Positions 1-13,387 of a DNA stretch of 64,000 nt are shown piece after piece; the first letter of the stretch is position 1, and each line of letters begins with the position of its first letter. This DNA comes from Rutidosis leptorrhynchoides (lineage: Eukaryota; Streptophyta; Magnoliopsida; Asterales; Asteraceae): positions 182,712,501 through 182,776,500 of the forward strand of contig NC_092333.1 of the NCBI RefSeq assembly GCF_046630445.1. The letters are read 5' to 3'. The notes under the pieces are model-generated. The model searched no databases. It was not told the DNA's origin and saw only the letters and a list, made by a program, of their open reading frames with translations. The translations under genes and the position numbers were made by a program.

Positions 1-104
1 TATATATATATATATATATATATTTAAATAAAGTGTCGGCAAACAAGAAAACAAAGCAAAGTGAGCTGGCCAGAGATGGCATGCGATCGCATGGCATTAA
101 CACC
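1..104 (+). mobile_element. Element A 5' LTR, first part (interrupted)
   Basis: This is the middle of the 5' LTR of Athila/Tat-type element A; the LTR begins left of the window. It matches the intact 3' LTR around 27080-27185, including the (TA)n tract, the text AAAGTGTCGGCAAAC and the first CCATGCGATCGCATGG-like palindrome (80-94). It stops at ACACC (100-104), the target duplication of element 1, and resumes at 7503. The match is seen directly; the Athila/Tat assignment comes from the primer site and coding domains of the same element. Confidence 0.9.
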
Positions 105-1028
105 TGTGATGACCCGGAAAATTCTGACCAAATTTAAACTTAATCTTGTATGATTAACGTTTCCGACACGATAAACAAAGTCTATGAAGTTAAATCTCAA
201 AATTTTGAACTGTTCAATTAACCTTCGATTTTTCTCAACGAAACGCGAACAATTATATATAGATACATATACTATAACTTGAAAACGTAACAAAGTGTTG
301 AGGATATGATACTGTGCATTAAACTTATTGGTTTGATTATCTGAATGATATATTTAACTACAGAGTTAAAAGATTATGCCAAACGATTCAAGTAAAAGAT
401 ATTTACCGAGTCTCTTAAGAATTATGATATTATTACGTGTCTCTGTTGAGAGGTCCACGTTGATTTGAGAAATCATTCATTTTAACGGTATTCGGAATAA
501 ATGGTGAATTATTTGTTTAAATAACGTAATTTGGACACATACAATAATAAGGAATATTAACTGTTAAGAATTTATTTTATGAGTAACTTGCAATACGTAT
601 TTTAAAACGTGTTTATAAATATTGAGAATAGATATTAACTTGGTTATGAAACGTTTAATAAATACTATTATATTAATAAATAATGAGACAATGATTTATA
701 GAAGTAAATGACCAAAATACTCGAAAGTTTAAGATATACTTTGGGTGGTATAATTTAGGGATAATTTAAGGCTATATTTTGACAAAGGTACGTGTCCCAG
801 AATGAAAATTACAAGTTTTCTCAACGTACGAAGGGACACTCGAAAAACCGGAACCAGGACATAAGTCGCGTAACAACGTACGACTTATCGGAACAAAAAT
901 TACAAGTTAACTATGCATGTGAATTTAATATAATATATAATTAATTATATAAATAAATATATTATATAAATTATTAATTATTATGTCGACAAACAAAAAT
1001 ACAAAAAAATGTGAGCTGGATTTTGGGG

Positions 1029-1104
1029 CCATGCGATCGCATGGAAAATAGGCATAAAACCCATGCGATCGCATGGGGTCAGATTTCAGGAAAGGTCTAT
1101 AAAT
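1029..1104 (+). promoter_or_regulatory. Paired palindromes plus TATA box, element 1 5' LTR
   Basis: Two exact copies of the 16-bp palindrome CCATGCGATCGCATGG lie at 1029-1044 and 1061-1076, followed by TATAAAT at 1098-1104. The order, palindrome pair then TATA box about 20-40 bp later, is the same as in the LTRs of the unrelated Athila-type elements in this window. The promoter role is inferred from position. Confidence 0.7.
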
Positions 1105-1160
1105 TGAATTCGTTTTTGCTCAGTTTACACACACTTATTACTCCGTATTTATTTTATTTA

Positions 1161-1284
<124 letters not shown>

Positions 1285-2425
1285 CTTAATATTTTTAGTA
1301 ATATTATACATAAAATATTACGACGAGGTTATGAGCATGTCACTTTTAAAAATGAGTTTTACGAGCGGGATAGAGCTAAGGAAATTATGGGTTATTGCCA
1401 AGGAGGTTATGGGTAATGTTCGGGGATATATTTATGAATCAAACCTAGTGTTTATCATCTCCGTTACGTCTACGTACTTTCCTACAATATTGAGTCTCAA
1501 TATTAATACGTTGAGATCTACGATTCTTTGATATACCGAGTTTCGGTCACATTACGATGAACAACTGTATGTGCTGCTAAGGTGAGTTTCATTGATCCTT
1601 TTTTAATTGCTTTTGCAATATATATTTTTGGACTGAGAATACATGCAATTTATTTTAAACACAATGGATACAAGTACATACTAAATTATACACTGAGTTT
1701 GAACCGAAAATCCCTTAGCTTTGGCAACTAGTAACTGCCGGTTATAAGAACTGGTGGGCGCGAGTAGTAGTATATGGATCCATAGGGCTTGATATCCCCG
1801 TCCGAGTTAGAGCACTAGCCTTTTAACGGACGTATGCTATTTGAGAAGCGTACACGTTGGTTTGCGTGTATTATTAAGATGATTATACAAAGGGTACAAA
1901 TTATATATACTTTAAGTTTAGTTACCAGGGTGCTCAATTTCGTAGAATATTTTGATAAACGTTTCTGGATGAAACAACTGAAATCTTGTGATCCATCTTT
2001 ATATACAGATTATGTGAAACATACAAACTATGAACTCACCAACCTTTGTGTTGACACTTGTTAGCATGTTTATTCTCAGGTTCCCTAGAGGTCTTCCGCT
2101 GTTTGCTTATATGATATACAAGCTATGTGCATGGAGTCTTATATGGCATACTTTTCAAGAAAACGTTGCATTCACCAATTCATCATCATGTACCTTATTT
2201 TGACTGCATTGTCAACGGAAGTACTATTGTAAACTATTATATACGATGATTGTCTATATGTAGAAATCATCAAATGTCGAAAACCTTTGATTTAAATATT
2301 CATTTATGGTGTGCCTTTTCAAAAGAATGCAATGTTTACAAAACGTATCATATAGAGGTCAAATACCTCGCAATGAAATCAATGAATGACGTGCTCGTCC
2401 ATATGGATTTGGAGCGATCATCACA

Positions 2426-3240
2426 TCGCAAACTTCAACTTCACAATCTGTTCCACGAGCATCAACGTCATACGCACCGTAGTTACCAAGAAATACCAGA
2501 AATAATAATCGATGAAGTATTAACTCATTTCCCCTGAAGAAATTTTATGTATATTTAATATATATGAATTTTGAAATCAAAATAAATATTTTCGTACTAA
2601 GCTATTACGTGTGAATCTTAACTGGTAGGTACTACTCGGTTAGTTCATATTACTAATATGCAATGATGTACATCCTTCGTTAACGGCTTAATCATCGATA
2701 ACTACAATCTCTGTTTCAATTCAATGAATTTCATTTCATAATAAACCAAGTGTATTATTCAATAACATGGTTGATTTTACACTTTCATCTTCGATGCACT
2801 CGAAACTTTCTTGAAAACATCATTTGCACCTTGCGAAGTTTGCAAGAATTCCACGAATATCAACACCCTTCACCAAGGAATATCAATAAGAATAAATAAT
2901 TAAGTATTGATTTCATTAGTGAAATACTCCTCGAAGATTATGTGATCTCTAATGTTTTAGAGATTATTCATTTCTAATTCAAGTTAAAAATCAAATGAGC
3001 TTAATATGATATTAACTCATTAAATATGTATTACATCTGAAGAAATATACATACATATATTTTCATAAAGACTGTAATGAAAATTATTTTGTACAAAATA
3101 TTAATTGTGAAATCTTTAACGGGTAGGTAATACTCGAGAATATATAAGTTCACAATTAATATGTTACACTGTACATTCTTCAACTTTGATTCAAAAATCA
3201 TTAACTATACTCACTATCTTCACAATGATACACAATCATT
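2426..3240 (+). other. Element 1 internal region, 5' part: gag-end remnant then non-coding
   Basis: The first bases after the LTR do not contain TGGTATCAGAGC or another primer site. At about 2445-2477 the frame reads a Ser/Thr/Pro-rich end, STSYAP then stop, that matches the end of the gag-like frame of element 2 (14600-14647). Everything from the LTR edge to that point is deleted relative to element 2. The rest is AT-rich sequence alignable to element 2 (14690-15470), including the shared stretch CTATTACGTGTG. I see no gene in it. Confidence 0.7.
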
Positions 3241-3241
3241 C

Positions 3242-3439
3242 TCATACAAAATCAATTACATATTCTGATATTGACAGATCAGAATCCAAGTCATAACTCT
3301 GAATCAGTGACATCATCCATATATCTCTACATCTTTCAAAGCTATACTTTGACTTCAAAACTGTGCAAGATCCTTTAGCGTTGTTAATATCGAAAATAAT
3401 CTTGCCATCCTTTACAAAGTATCCAGTTTTATCACACTT
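3242..3439 (-). other. Unrecognised antisense open frame, about 65 codons
   Basis: On the minus strand a frame without stops runs from 3439 to a TGA at 3242-3244. Its residues look protein-like rather than low-complexity (for example GYFVKDGKIIFDIN and YSFERCRDIW). In DNA this AT-rich, a 65-codon open stretch of this composition is unusual. The last dozen codons are recognisable in element 2 around 15455-15490; the rest is not. The region just upstream on the same strand (about 3440-3590) also reads as protein in another frame (KFTANVVEHKRFPGNKN), which suggests a frameshifted fragment. No start codon is evident and I do not recognise the family. A captured gene piece or an antisense ORF of the element are both possible. 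Confidence 0.35.
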
Positions 3440-3791
3440 TCAACCAGTCAACTTCGACTTTTCAGATTAACCTTATTGTAACCTTGACATATACGTTTTT
3501 GTTACCGGGGAACCTTTTATGTTCCACCACATTAGCAGTAAATTTACCAACAACTTCATTAATCCTTGACCTTCTGAAAAATCATTATACTCATTAAAAC
3601 CCTATCATGTACTCATCCACATCTTGTAACAATAATTGCCAAACCAACTACCGGGAATTAGCAACCAGTATTTTGAATTTCGCAGCAATTCTACGCCAAC
3701 AGTTATATATATATACATATAATGTCTATCTTCTAGACTTACATACTTCGAATGTGAAGTTTCTGAAAAACACCCCAAACTACGAAACTAG

Positions 3792-4020
3792 TTCTACGAA
3801 TTTTGGAAAAATGCTGATGAAGCAGCAAAAACTATAAACGACTTTAACAGTCAAAAGTTTGATGATAAAGAGTAGTGTGTTGGAAAAGCACAGAAAAAGA
3901 GAAGGTTTGAAACTAGAAAACGGGTTGAGCAAAGTATGAAGGAAGCTGTAGACAAATCACAAGGACGAAATCTACCTTCAAAGAATCCAAATGATTCAGT
4001 GTCTGCTGAAACCATTAGTA
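3792..4020 (+). pseudogene. Captured fragment of a poly(A)-binding protein coding sequence (element 1)
   Basis: The + strand reads NADEAAK, QKFDDKE, stop, VGKAQKK, then VEQSMKEAVDKSQGRNL and NDSVSAE. This is the end of RRM3, the linker and the start of RRM4 of plant cytoplasmic poly(A)-binding proteins, whose family pattern is KFDDKEW, GRAQKK, KEAADK, NLYVKNLDDS. Here the Trp codon after DDKE is TAG, the linker is shortened, and the RRM4 RNP2 motif is degraded (NLPSKNP in place of NLYVKNL). The fragment is far too short to work as a protein, has no start codon and is in the same orientation as the element. A homologous fragment lies at the matching position of element 2, so capture happened before the two elements diverged. 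Confidence 0.82.
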
Positions 4021-5179
4021 AGATATCATTGTATCTTCCATTATAAATATCCTCCATATTTCTGAAGATATTTTCATAACTATTCTTATCTGAAATCATT
4101 TATCTCTTCACGCTATCTGTGTTACATCATAAAAGAAACTATTTTAGTTTCTAATTTTTGAAAATTTCGAAAAATGGATGTTTTTGAAGTAGTGTTGGAA
4201 ATTGAAGCATGAGTTAGTATAATATAATGACACTTGATCAACGTGATTATATTACAGTAAGTCATGCTGAGTTTCTAATGGAACGTGATAAAGGTTCACA
4301 GATCATACCCTCATCATGAACCATGTTACATAACTCTTTCATTCTATATAATCTCTAAAAATATCAAGAAAATATTTTTCTTGATGATTCGGTCTTTTCT
4401 AGATATTATGGTAATTTGACAAATCAAATCTTGTTATTACCTTTCCTTTCTACTTTGTATATTATGATCATTCGAAACTTCATACCTACGCATTCTGGAC
4501 CATTATTCGCTTGACTTGAAGTCGGGAAGAGAAAACGAAAACATGAAGCTCCGAAATATAAAGGAGAATATAGGCCCAATAACAACCCCGAAATTTACAA
4601 ACCGTGTATATCAATACGTAGTGCAACGTAAAGACACGGGAAAATTAATAACACTATAACCCCAAGATAAAAGTAAAAGTAAATAAAATCCTCCGGTGGT
4701 AAATGAAAGAGAAGAATGACAGATATGAAGGTTAGGAGTATATCAAGAATCAGAACTGGATGAAGCATTTCACAATCTTTTGGAAGTATGAAATGAGGAA
4801 GAAGATGTGGGAGTGGTGAAAATAATGAAACGAAAGTGGGCAATTTATAGCAAAATATCAGACATAACAATCGAGGCAGATTACACAATTAATCAAAGGA
4901 AATCTTAATTTCCTTAATTCCCGAAGAATCAAATCTTATTTAGATTATAAAGATTTTCTATTTCTTAAATTCCGGAAATCAATCGTTACTACGTCAAGAG
5001 ATAAGACGCATCTCTATTCTCCATTTCACTTTATTACGACGGCTTCTCTCATACGCTTCAAGTAATTGGATTGTTTTATCCATATTATTCAACGGTGATA
5101 AAACTCTATTTATCGACTCATATTCGTCATAAAAACATTTTTATTATTAGCCATGACAACCTCACTCAAATTTCGGGAC
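4021..5179 (+). other. Element 1 internal region, 3' part: no gene seen
   Basis: AT-rich sequence alignable with element 2 (about 15936-17490). Shared blocks include GCATGAGTTAGTATAATAT and AAACCGTGTATATCAATACG. No frame shows a retroelement domain; frames of 80-100 codons on the minus strand are not matched by coding-like sequence in element 2 and were not called. Confidence 0.6.
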
Positions 5180-5203
5180 AAAATTTCTTTAACGGGTAGG
5201 TAC
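5180..5203 (+). other. Polypurine-tract region of element 1
   Basis: The bases just before the 3' LTR read AAATTTCTTTAACGGGTAGG then TAC. Element 2 has almost the same text before its 3' LTR (17490-17517). Position and conservation mark it as the plus-strand priming region; the purine run is short (GGGTAGG), so the exact primer is uncertain. Confidence 0.6.
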
Positions 5204-6282
5204 TGTGATGACCCGGAAAATTCTGACCAAATTTAAACTTAATCTTGTATGATTAACGTTTCCGACACGATAAACAAAGTCTATGAAGTTAAATCTCAAA
5301 ATTTTGAACTGTTCAATTAACCTTCGATTGTTCTCAACGAAACGCGAACAATTATATATAGATACATATACTATAACTTGAAAATGTAACAAAGTGTTGA
5401 GGATATGATACTGTGCATTAAACTTATTGGTTTGATTATCTGATTGATATATTTAACTACAGAGTTAAAAGATTATGCCAAACGATTCAAGTAAAAGATA
5501 TTTACTGAGTCTCTTAAGAATTATGATATTATTACGTGTCTCTGTTGAGAGGTCCACGTTGATTTGAGAAATCATTCATTTTAACGGTATTCGGAATAAA
5601 TGGTGAATTATTTGTTTAAATAACGTAATTTGGACACATACAATAATAAGGAATATTAACTGTTAAGAATTTATTTTATGAGTAACTTGCAATACGTATT
5701 TTAAAACGTGTTTATAAATATTGAGAATAGATATTAACTTGGTTATGAAACGTTTGATAAATACTATTATATTAATAAATAACGAGACAATGATTTATAG
5801 AAGTAAATGACCAAAATACTCGAAAGTTTAAGATATACTTTGGGTGGTATAATTTAGGGATAATTTAAGGCTATATTTTGACAAAGGTACGTGTCCCAGA
5901 ATGAAAATTACAAGTTTTCTCAACGTACGAAGGGACACTCGAAAAACCGGAACCAGGACATAAGTCGCGTAACAACGTACGACTTATCGGAACAAAAATT
6001 ACAAGTTAACTATGCATGTGAATTTAATATAATATATAATTAATTATATAAATTAAATATATTATATATATTATTAATTATTATGTCGACAAACAAAAAT
6101 ACAAAAAAATGTGAGCTGGATTTTGGGGCCATGCGATCGCATGGAAAATAGGCATAAAACCCATGCGATCGCATGGGGTCAGATTTCAGGAAAGGTCTAT
6201 AAATTGAATTCGTTTTTGCTCAGTTTACACACACTTATTACTCCGTATTTATTTTATTTAAATTATTATTATAATTATTATA

Positions 6283-6343
<61 letters not shown>

Positions 6344-7502
6344 TATTAAATTATTATTAATCTTAATATTTTTAGTAATATTATACATAAAATATTACGA
6401 CGAGGTTATGAGCATGTCACTTTTAAAAATGAGTTTTACGAGCGGGATAGAGCTAAGGAAATTATGGGTTATTGCCAAGGAGGTTATGGGTAATGTTCAG
6501 GGATATATTTATGAATCAAACCTAGTGTGTATCATCTCCGTTACGTCTACGTACTTTCCTACAATATTGAATCTCAATATTAATACGTTGAGATCTACGA
6601 TTCTTTGATATACCGAGTTTCGGTCACATTACGATGAACAACTGTATGTGCTGCTAAGGTGAGTTTCATTGATCCTTTTTTAATTGCTTTTGCAATATAT
6701 ATATTTGGACTGAGAATACATGCAATTTATTTTAAACACAATGGATACAAGTACATACTAAATTATACACTGAGTTTGAATCGAAAATCCCTTAGCTTTG
6801 GTAACTAGTAACTGCCGGTTATAAGAACTGGTGGGCGCGAGTAGTAGTATATGGATCCATAGGGCTTGATATCCCCGTCCAAGCTAGAGCACTAGCCTTT
6901 TAACGGACGTATGCTATTTGAGAAGCGTACACGTTGGTTTGCGTGTATTATTAAGATGATTATACAAAGGGTACAAATTATATATACTTTAAGTTTAGTT
7001 ACCAGGGTGCTCAATTTCGTAGAATATTTTGATAAACGTTTCTGGATGAAACAACTGAAATCTTGTGATCCATCTTTATATACAGATTATGTGAAACATA
7101 CAAACTATGAACTCACCAACCTTTGTGTTGACACTTGTTAGCATGTTTATTCTCAGGTTCCCTAGAAGTCTTCCGCTGTTTGCTTATATGATATACAAGC
7201 TATGTGCATGGAGTCTTATATGGCATATTTTTCAAGAAAACGTTGCATTCACCAATTCATCATCATGTACCTTATTTTGACTGCATTGTCAACGGAAGTA
7301 CTATTGTAAACTATTATATACGATGATTGTCTATATGTAGAAATCATCAAATGTCGAAAACCTTTGATTTAAATATTCATTTATGGTGTGCCTTTTCAAA
7401 AGAATGCAATGTTTACAAAACGTATCATATAGAGGTCAAATACCTCGCAATGAAATCAATGAATGACGTGCTCGTCCATATGGATTTGGAGCGATCGTCA
7501 CA
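5204..7502 (+). repeat. Element 1 3' LTR
   Basis: Direct repeat of 105-2425, beginning TGTGATGACC and ending GATCGTCACA, followed by the ACACC target duplication. It carries the same palindromes at 6129-6144 and 6161-6176 and TATAAAT near 6198. Most differences from the 5' LTR are single substitutions, with one microsatellite length change. Confidence 0.93.
6129..6204 (+). promoter_or_regulatory. Paired palindromes plus TATA box, element 1 3' LTR
   Basis: Two exact CCATGCGATCGCATGG palindromes (6129-6144, 6161-6176) and TATAAAT (from 6198), with the same spacing as in the 5' LTR. Confidence 0.7.
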
Positions 7503-7605
7503 ACACCCATTCGATCGCATGGGCTACATGAATTCGAATTATGCCTATAAAAGGCCTGGTTCTGCTCGAGTTCATGACCCCTTTTTCTTTCTTTCTCTCT
7601 ATATG

Positions 7606-7678
<73 letters not shown>

Positions 7679-8885
7679 TTATAATTTTAATTTTAATTTA
7701 AGTTTAATAATAATTGGGTTATTGTAAGCAATGTTTTACGGGTTTTAAAGTCAGAACTCTGTCCGTGTAACGCTACTCGATAAATAATCAATGTAAGCTA
7801 TGTTCTTCCTTTTTAAATTAATGTCTCGTAACTAAGTTATTATTATGCTTATTTGAGCCGAAGCAATCGTGATGTTGGACTAAATATTAAGACGGGGTTA
7901 TTGAACTTTGGACCATAATTAAGGTTTGGACAAAAGACCGTCACTTGTGGAAATGGGACTATGGGTTATTAATGGACTTTATATTTGATTAATATAGAGA
8001 TTTACATTTTGACGTGTTTATAAATATCCACATATGCTTGACTGGATACGGTGGGCAGGATATTTATAAATACTAATAATTGTTCATTTGACCGGAGACG
8101 GGGATGGATTAATAGTCAATGGACTCATTAAAACAGGGGTGGATTACATTCAAGGGTAATTAGTGTAATTGTTAACAAAGTATTAAAACCTTGGATTACA
8201 CGCAGTCGATAACCTGGTGTGATTATTAACAAAGTATTAAAACCTTGTTACAGTTCGAATCCCTAATTAGTTGGAATATTTGACTTCGGGAATAAGGTTA
8301 ATTTGACGAGCATTTTATAATTATAACCGATGAACTATTATGGGCAAAAATCAGATAGGTTTCAAATAAACCAGGACAAAGGACAATTAACCCAGAGTAA
8401 TAAATTAAAAATCAAAACGTCAAACATCATGATTACGAAAGTTTAAATAAGCATAATATATTTTATTTCATATTTCCTCGTACTTTTATTTATTGTTATT
8501 TTAATTATTGTTATTTATTTTATCGTTAGTTAAATATCGTCATTTACTTTACGCTTCGCTTAAAATATAAAATCGACAAACCAGTCATTAAACGGTAAAA
8601 CTCCCATTTTATAATAATAATAATTGTAATATATATATTTATATTTTGTACAAATATAGTTATATAAAAATATAGTGTAAAATAAGGCAGCTCCATGTGG
8701 AATGAACCGGTCTTACTAAAAACTATACTACTCTACGATTAGGTACACTGCCTATAGTGTTGTAGCAGAGTTTAGGTATATCCCATTTGTAAATAAATAA
8801 ATTAAAACTTGTGTAATTTGTATCATATTTCGTTGTATTTTGTAATAAAATATAATCTATTTCGTATACACCGCTGTACACATCA
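7503..8885 (+). mobile_element. Element A 5' LTR, second part
   Basis: Continuation of the LTR interrupted by element 1. It matches 27181-28522 of the 3' LTR: second palindrome (7507-7522, one mismatch), TATAAAA (7546-7552), AAGGCCTGGTTCTGCTCGAG, a (TA)n tract at 7612-7672, then the U5-like part ending ACACATCA. The LTR end is followed 6 bp later by the primer binding site. No coding sequence is present. Confidence 0.92.
7507..7552 (+). promoter_or_regulatory. Second palindrome and TATA box of element A 5' LTR
   Basis: CCATTCGATCGCATGG (7507-7522) followed by TATAAAA (7546-7552). Element 1 landed between the two palindromes, so this promoter is split and the upstream palindrome now lies 7.4 kb away. 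Confidence 0.65.
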
Positions 8886-8891
8886 AGTTTT

Positions 8892-8913
8892 TGGCACCGC
8901 TGCCGGGGACTCG
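8892..8913 (+). other. Primer binding site of element A (tRNA-Asp type)
   Basis: TGGCACCGCTGCCGGGGA just downstream of the 5' LTR. Athila, Calypso and Cyclops elements prime from tRNA-Asp with TGGCGCCGTTGCCGGGGA; this copy differs at two positions. It fixes element A as a plus-strand Athila/Tat-type element. Confidence 0.85.
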
Positions 8914-9861
<948 letters not shown>

Positions 9862-11316
9862 TGACAACCCTGAAATTTCTGACTAAATTCAAACTTAACT
9901 TTTATATGACTCCGATGATTCACGAACAATTATTTGTAAATAATTACGCAATTATTTGATATATTAATAATATACTTTTAACAATATATCAATAATTAAT
10001 ATCAATATTATTAATTATAATTAAACTTGTCATTTTTATTGTCATATTAATATTGTTATCATTTTATCTTTTTATCATCATTATTATTATTTGTTATTAC
10101 TAGTATTATTGTTATCATCAATATTATAATTAGTAATAATATTATGATTACTAATATTAACATTAATATTATTCATTCATAAGTATTATTATAAAAATAT
10201 CATTTATTATTAATGATATTATTATTATTAACATAATTATTAGCAAATATCATTATTCTTGTTATTTATATTATTGTTGTATTAAAAGTATTATTATTAT
10301 TATAATTATTATTATTAATACAATTATTATTATTAATATAATTTTTATTATTAGAATTATTATTATTATTAATATTAATTAATTATTAATATCAATTAAA
10401 AAAAATAAAAGTCAAAATCAATGTACTGGAATTATATATCTGTTTTCTTAATTAACCATGATCTGCAATCTATTTCTTTTTATTATTTTTAGCCATCGTG
10501 CTATTTTTTTTATTACCTGCTCCAATATTCAGTAATCCATCATGAATGCTTTCTGTTTTGGATCATAATCAGCAATTTTTTTATTATTTCTTTTTCCCTC
10601 TGTTCTTGACTTCTGCAAATAACCTTTCTGCTCAATTGATTTTTATAAACCGATTAGCTCAAGATGATTAAAGGAACCATTTGATTTTTCCAACACCTTA
10701 TTAAATTATACACTACACCTATTCAGTTTTATTTATTGAATCAAAACAAAAATTTTTAAAAAAATAAGGCTCGTTCCTCTGTCGCCATAGCCTTTTAGCA
10801 TTCGATCAAATTCGTATCAATTATCAAAAACTAAAAATGCAGTCTTGTTAGGATTTCCATGCTAAAACTACCTGCAAAATATCAGAATCCAATTCATTGA
10901 ATTGAATTCAAATTATTGAGTCAAAGTTTCGATTTTTAAAAGTCAAACATTTGTTCATCACGAAATTCGTATTTGCTTTAGTGTTTCTGTTGAAATTGAA
11001 GATTCATAAAGTTTCTAAGAATGAATTAGGACCTATTTCATGTAGAAAGTTTCTTCTAAAACGATTTCAAATCCAAGTTTGATGTTTGAGTGTTCCTCGT
11101 AAAATTTCTGTCACTGCTGCTGCTATATTTCGTTTACTTTTGTTGTGATCAGACAATAACAATCACAATGGATTGTTTCAGTTTCTATATCACATCCTAC
11201 ATAAATCCTAAAACTCGTTGTTATGGGCTCGATTCACTTCTGGTCGAATTATATGAAGAAGATGATAAAAGAAAACGGGTTATAAATATTTAAGGGTAAT
11301 TCAAATCAGAAAAACA

Positions 11317-11394
11317 GAAGCAGAGTAGATGGTTAGGAGTGTTTACGGGTTTCGAGAGGTCACGAGTTCGAGTCCCGTCTTGGGCATTTTTTTT
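11317..11394 (+). other. tRNA-like (SINE-head-like) module in element 2 5' LTR
   Basis: The text has an A-box-like GATGGTTAGGAGTG, a B-box-like AGTTCGAGTCC (11365-11375) in a T-arm of the form ACGAG-TTCGAGT-CCCGT, and an eight-base T run (11387-11394) like a Pol III terminator. A (TTA)n tract starts about 35 bp later, which fits a SINE tail. In the partner LTR the T-arm stem is perfect. I do not see a full acceptor stem, so this is not a functional tRNA gene; a SINE head or tRNA-derived insertion in the ancestral LTR is the best reading. Confidence 0.55.
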
Positions 11395-11425
11395 AGAAAA
11401 GCTTCTAAGGTAGTTTTCATCTTTC

Positions 11426-12520
<1,095 letters not shown>

Positions 12521-13375
12521 TGATATAGGTTCGTGAATCCGAGGACAACTCCGCACTTGTTCAGTACCATCATCCTCGTAATTACTACGAAATATCATAC
12601 CGTATCGTGAGTTTTCATATCTCCCTTTTTACATATATTTTTGGGCTGAGAATACATGCGCTACTTTATAACTGTTTTAATAAATGGATACAAATACTAA
12701 AACTGATTTTTGCGTGAGTTTTCATAGCTCCCTTTTTATATATATTTTTGGGCTGAGAATACATGCACATCTTTTATAACTGTTTTACACGTTAGACACA
12801 AATACCAACTATTAAACTGTGCTATATCTGGCTATGTCTTGCAAGTCCCCACTAAACCGATAAGGACAGTACAACTTATCACGGGGTAAACTTTGAAACT
12901 GTTTAGTCTAAATATCACGAACTGGCATAACTTTTTGATCTGCGAGATCTACTTATATCAATAAAAATCTTGTAGTCTATATCTATTATTGAAATCATTT
13001 TTTATGACAAACCTATGAACTCACTCAACCTCGTGTTGACACTTTAAATCATGTTTATTCTCAGGTCCTACATAATGCTTCCACTGTGTATTTGCTAATT
13101 GAAAGCAACATTTCAACGAGTCATTCATGGATAATTTGAATGACTTGCATTTGCTAATTTGATGATGATTGCTTGCTATGCTTGGAGTCTTCATTTCATA
13201 TCATATCAATTAAAGATATTTAATGCGTTGTTCATTAAATACAATGTAATCTATTTATCTTCCGCTGCAAAACTCAATAAAACGTCTCATATAGAGTCTT
13301 TCTCGTTTATACAACTGTGAATTGATATAATTAGTCACAAATACCCCAAGCCCTATTTGGGGGTGTGACAGAAAT

Positions 13376-13387
13376 TGGTATCAGAGC
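13376..13387 (+). other. Primer binding site of element 2 (tRNA-iMet)
   Basis: TGGTATCAGAGC starts 5 bp after the 5' LTR. This is the standard site complementary to plant initiator methionine tRNA used by many Ty3 and Ty1 elements. It confirms the + orientation and the LTR edge. Confidence 0.95.

Noticed and set aside
1029-1076. Palindrome pair as a CRISPR-like or terminator structure
   Set aside because: Only two units per site, variable spacers, eukaryotic LTR context and a TATA box downstream.
1834-2537. Frames of 76 and 95 codons in element 1 LTR (repeated at 6911 and 7327)
   Set aside because: Present in both LTRs simply because the LTRs are copies; no domain, and the second changes its end at the LTR edge.
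11317-11394. Functional tRNA gene
   Set aside because: T-arm and boxes are visible but no matching acceptor stem or clear anticodon arm; kept only as a tRNA-like module.
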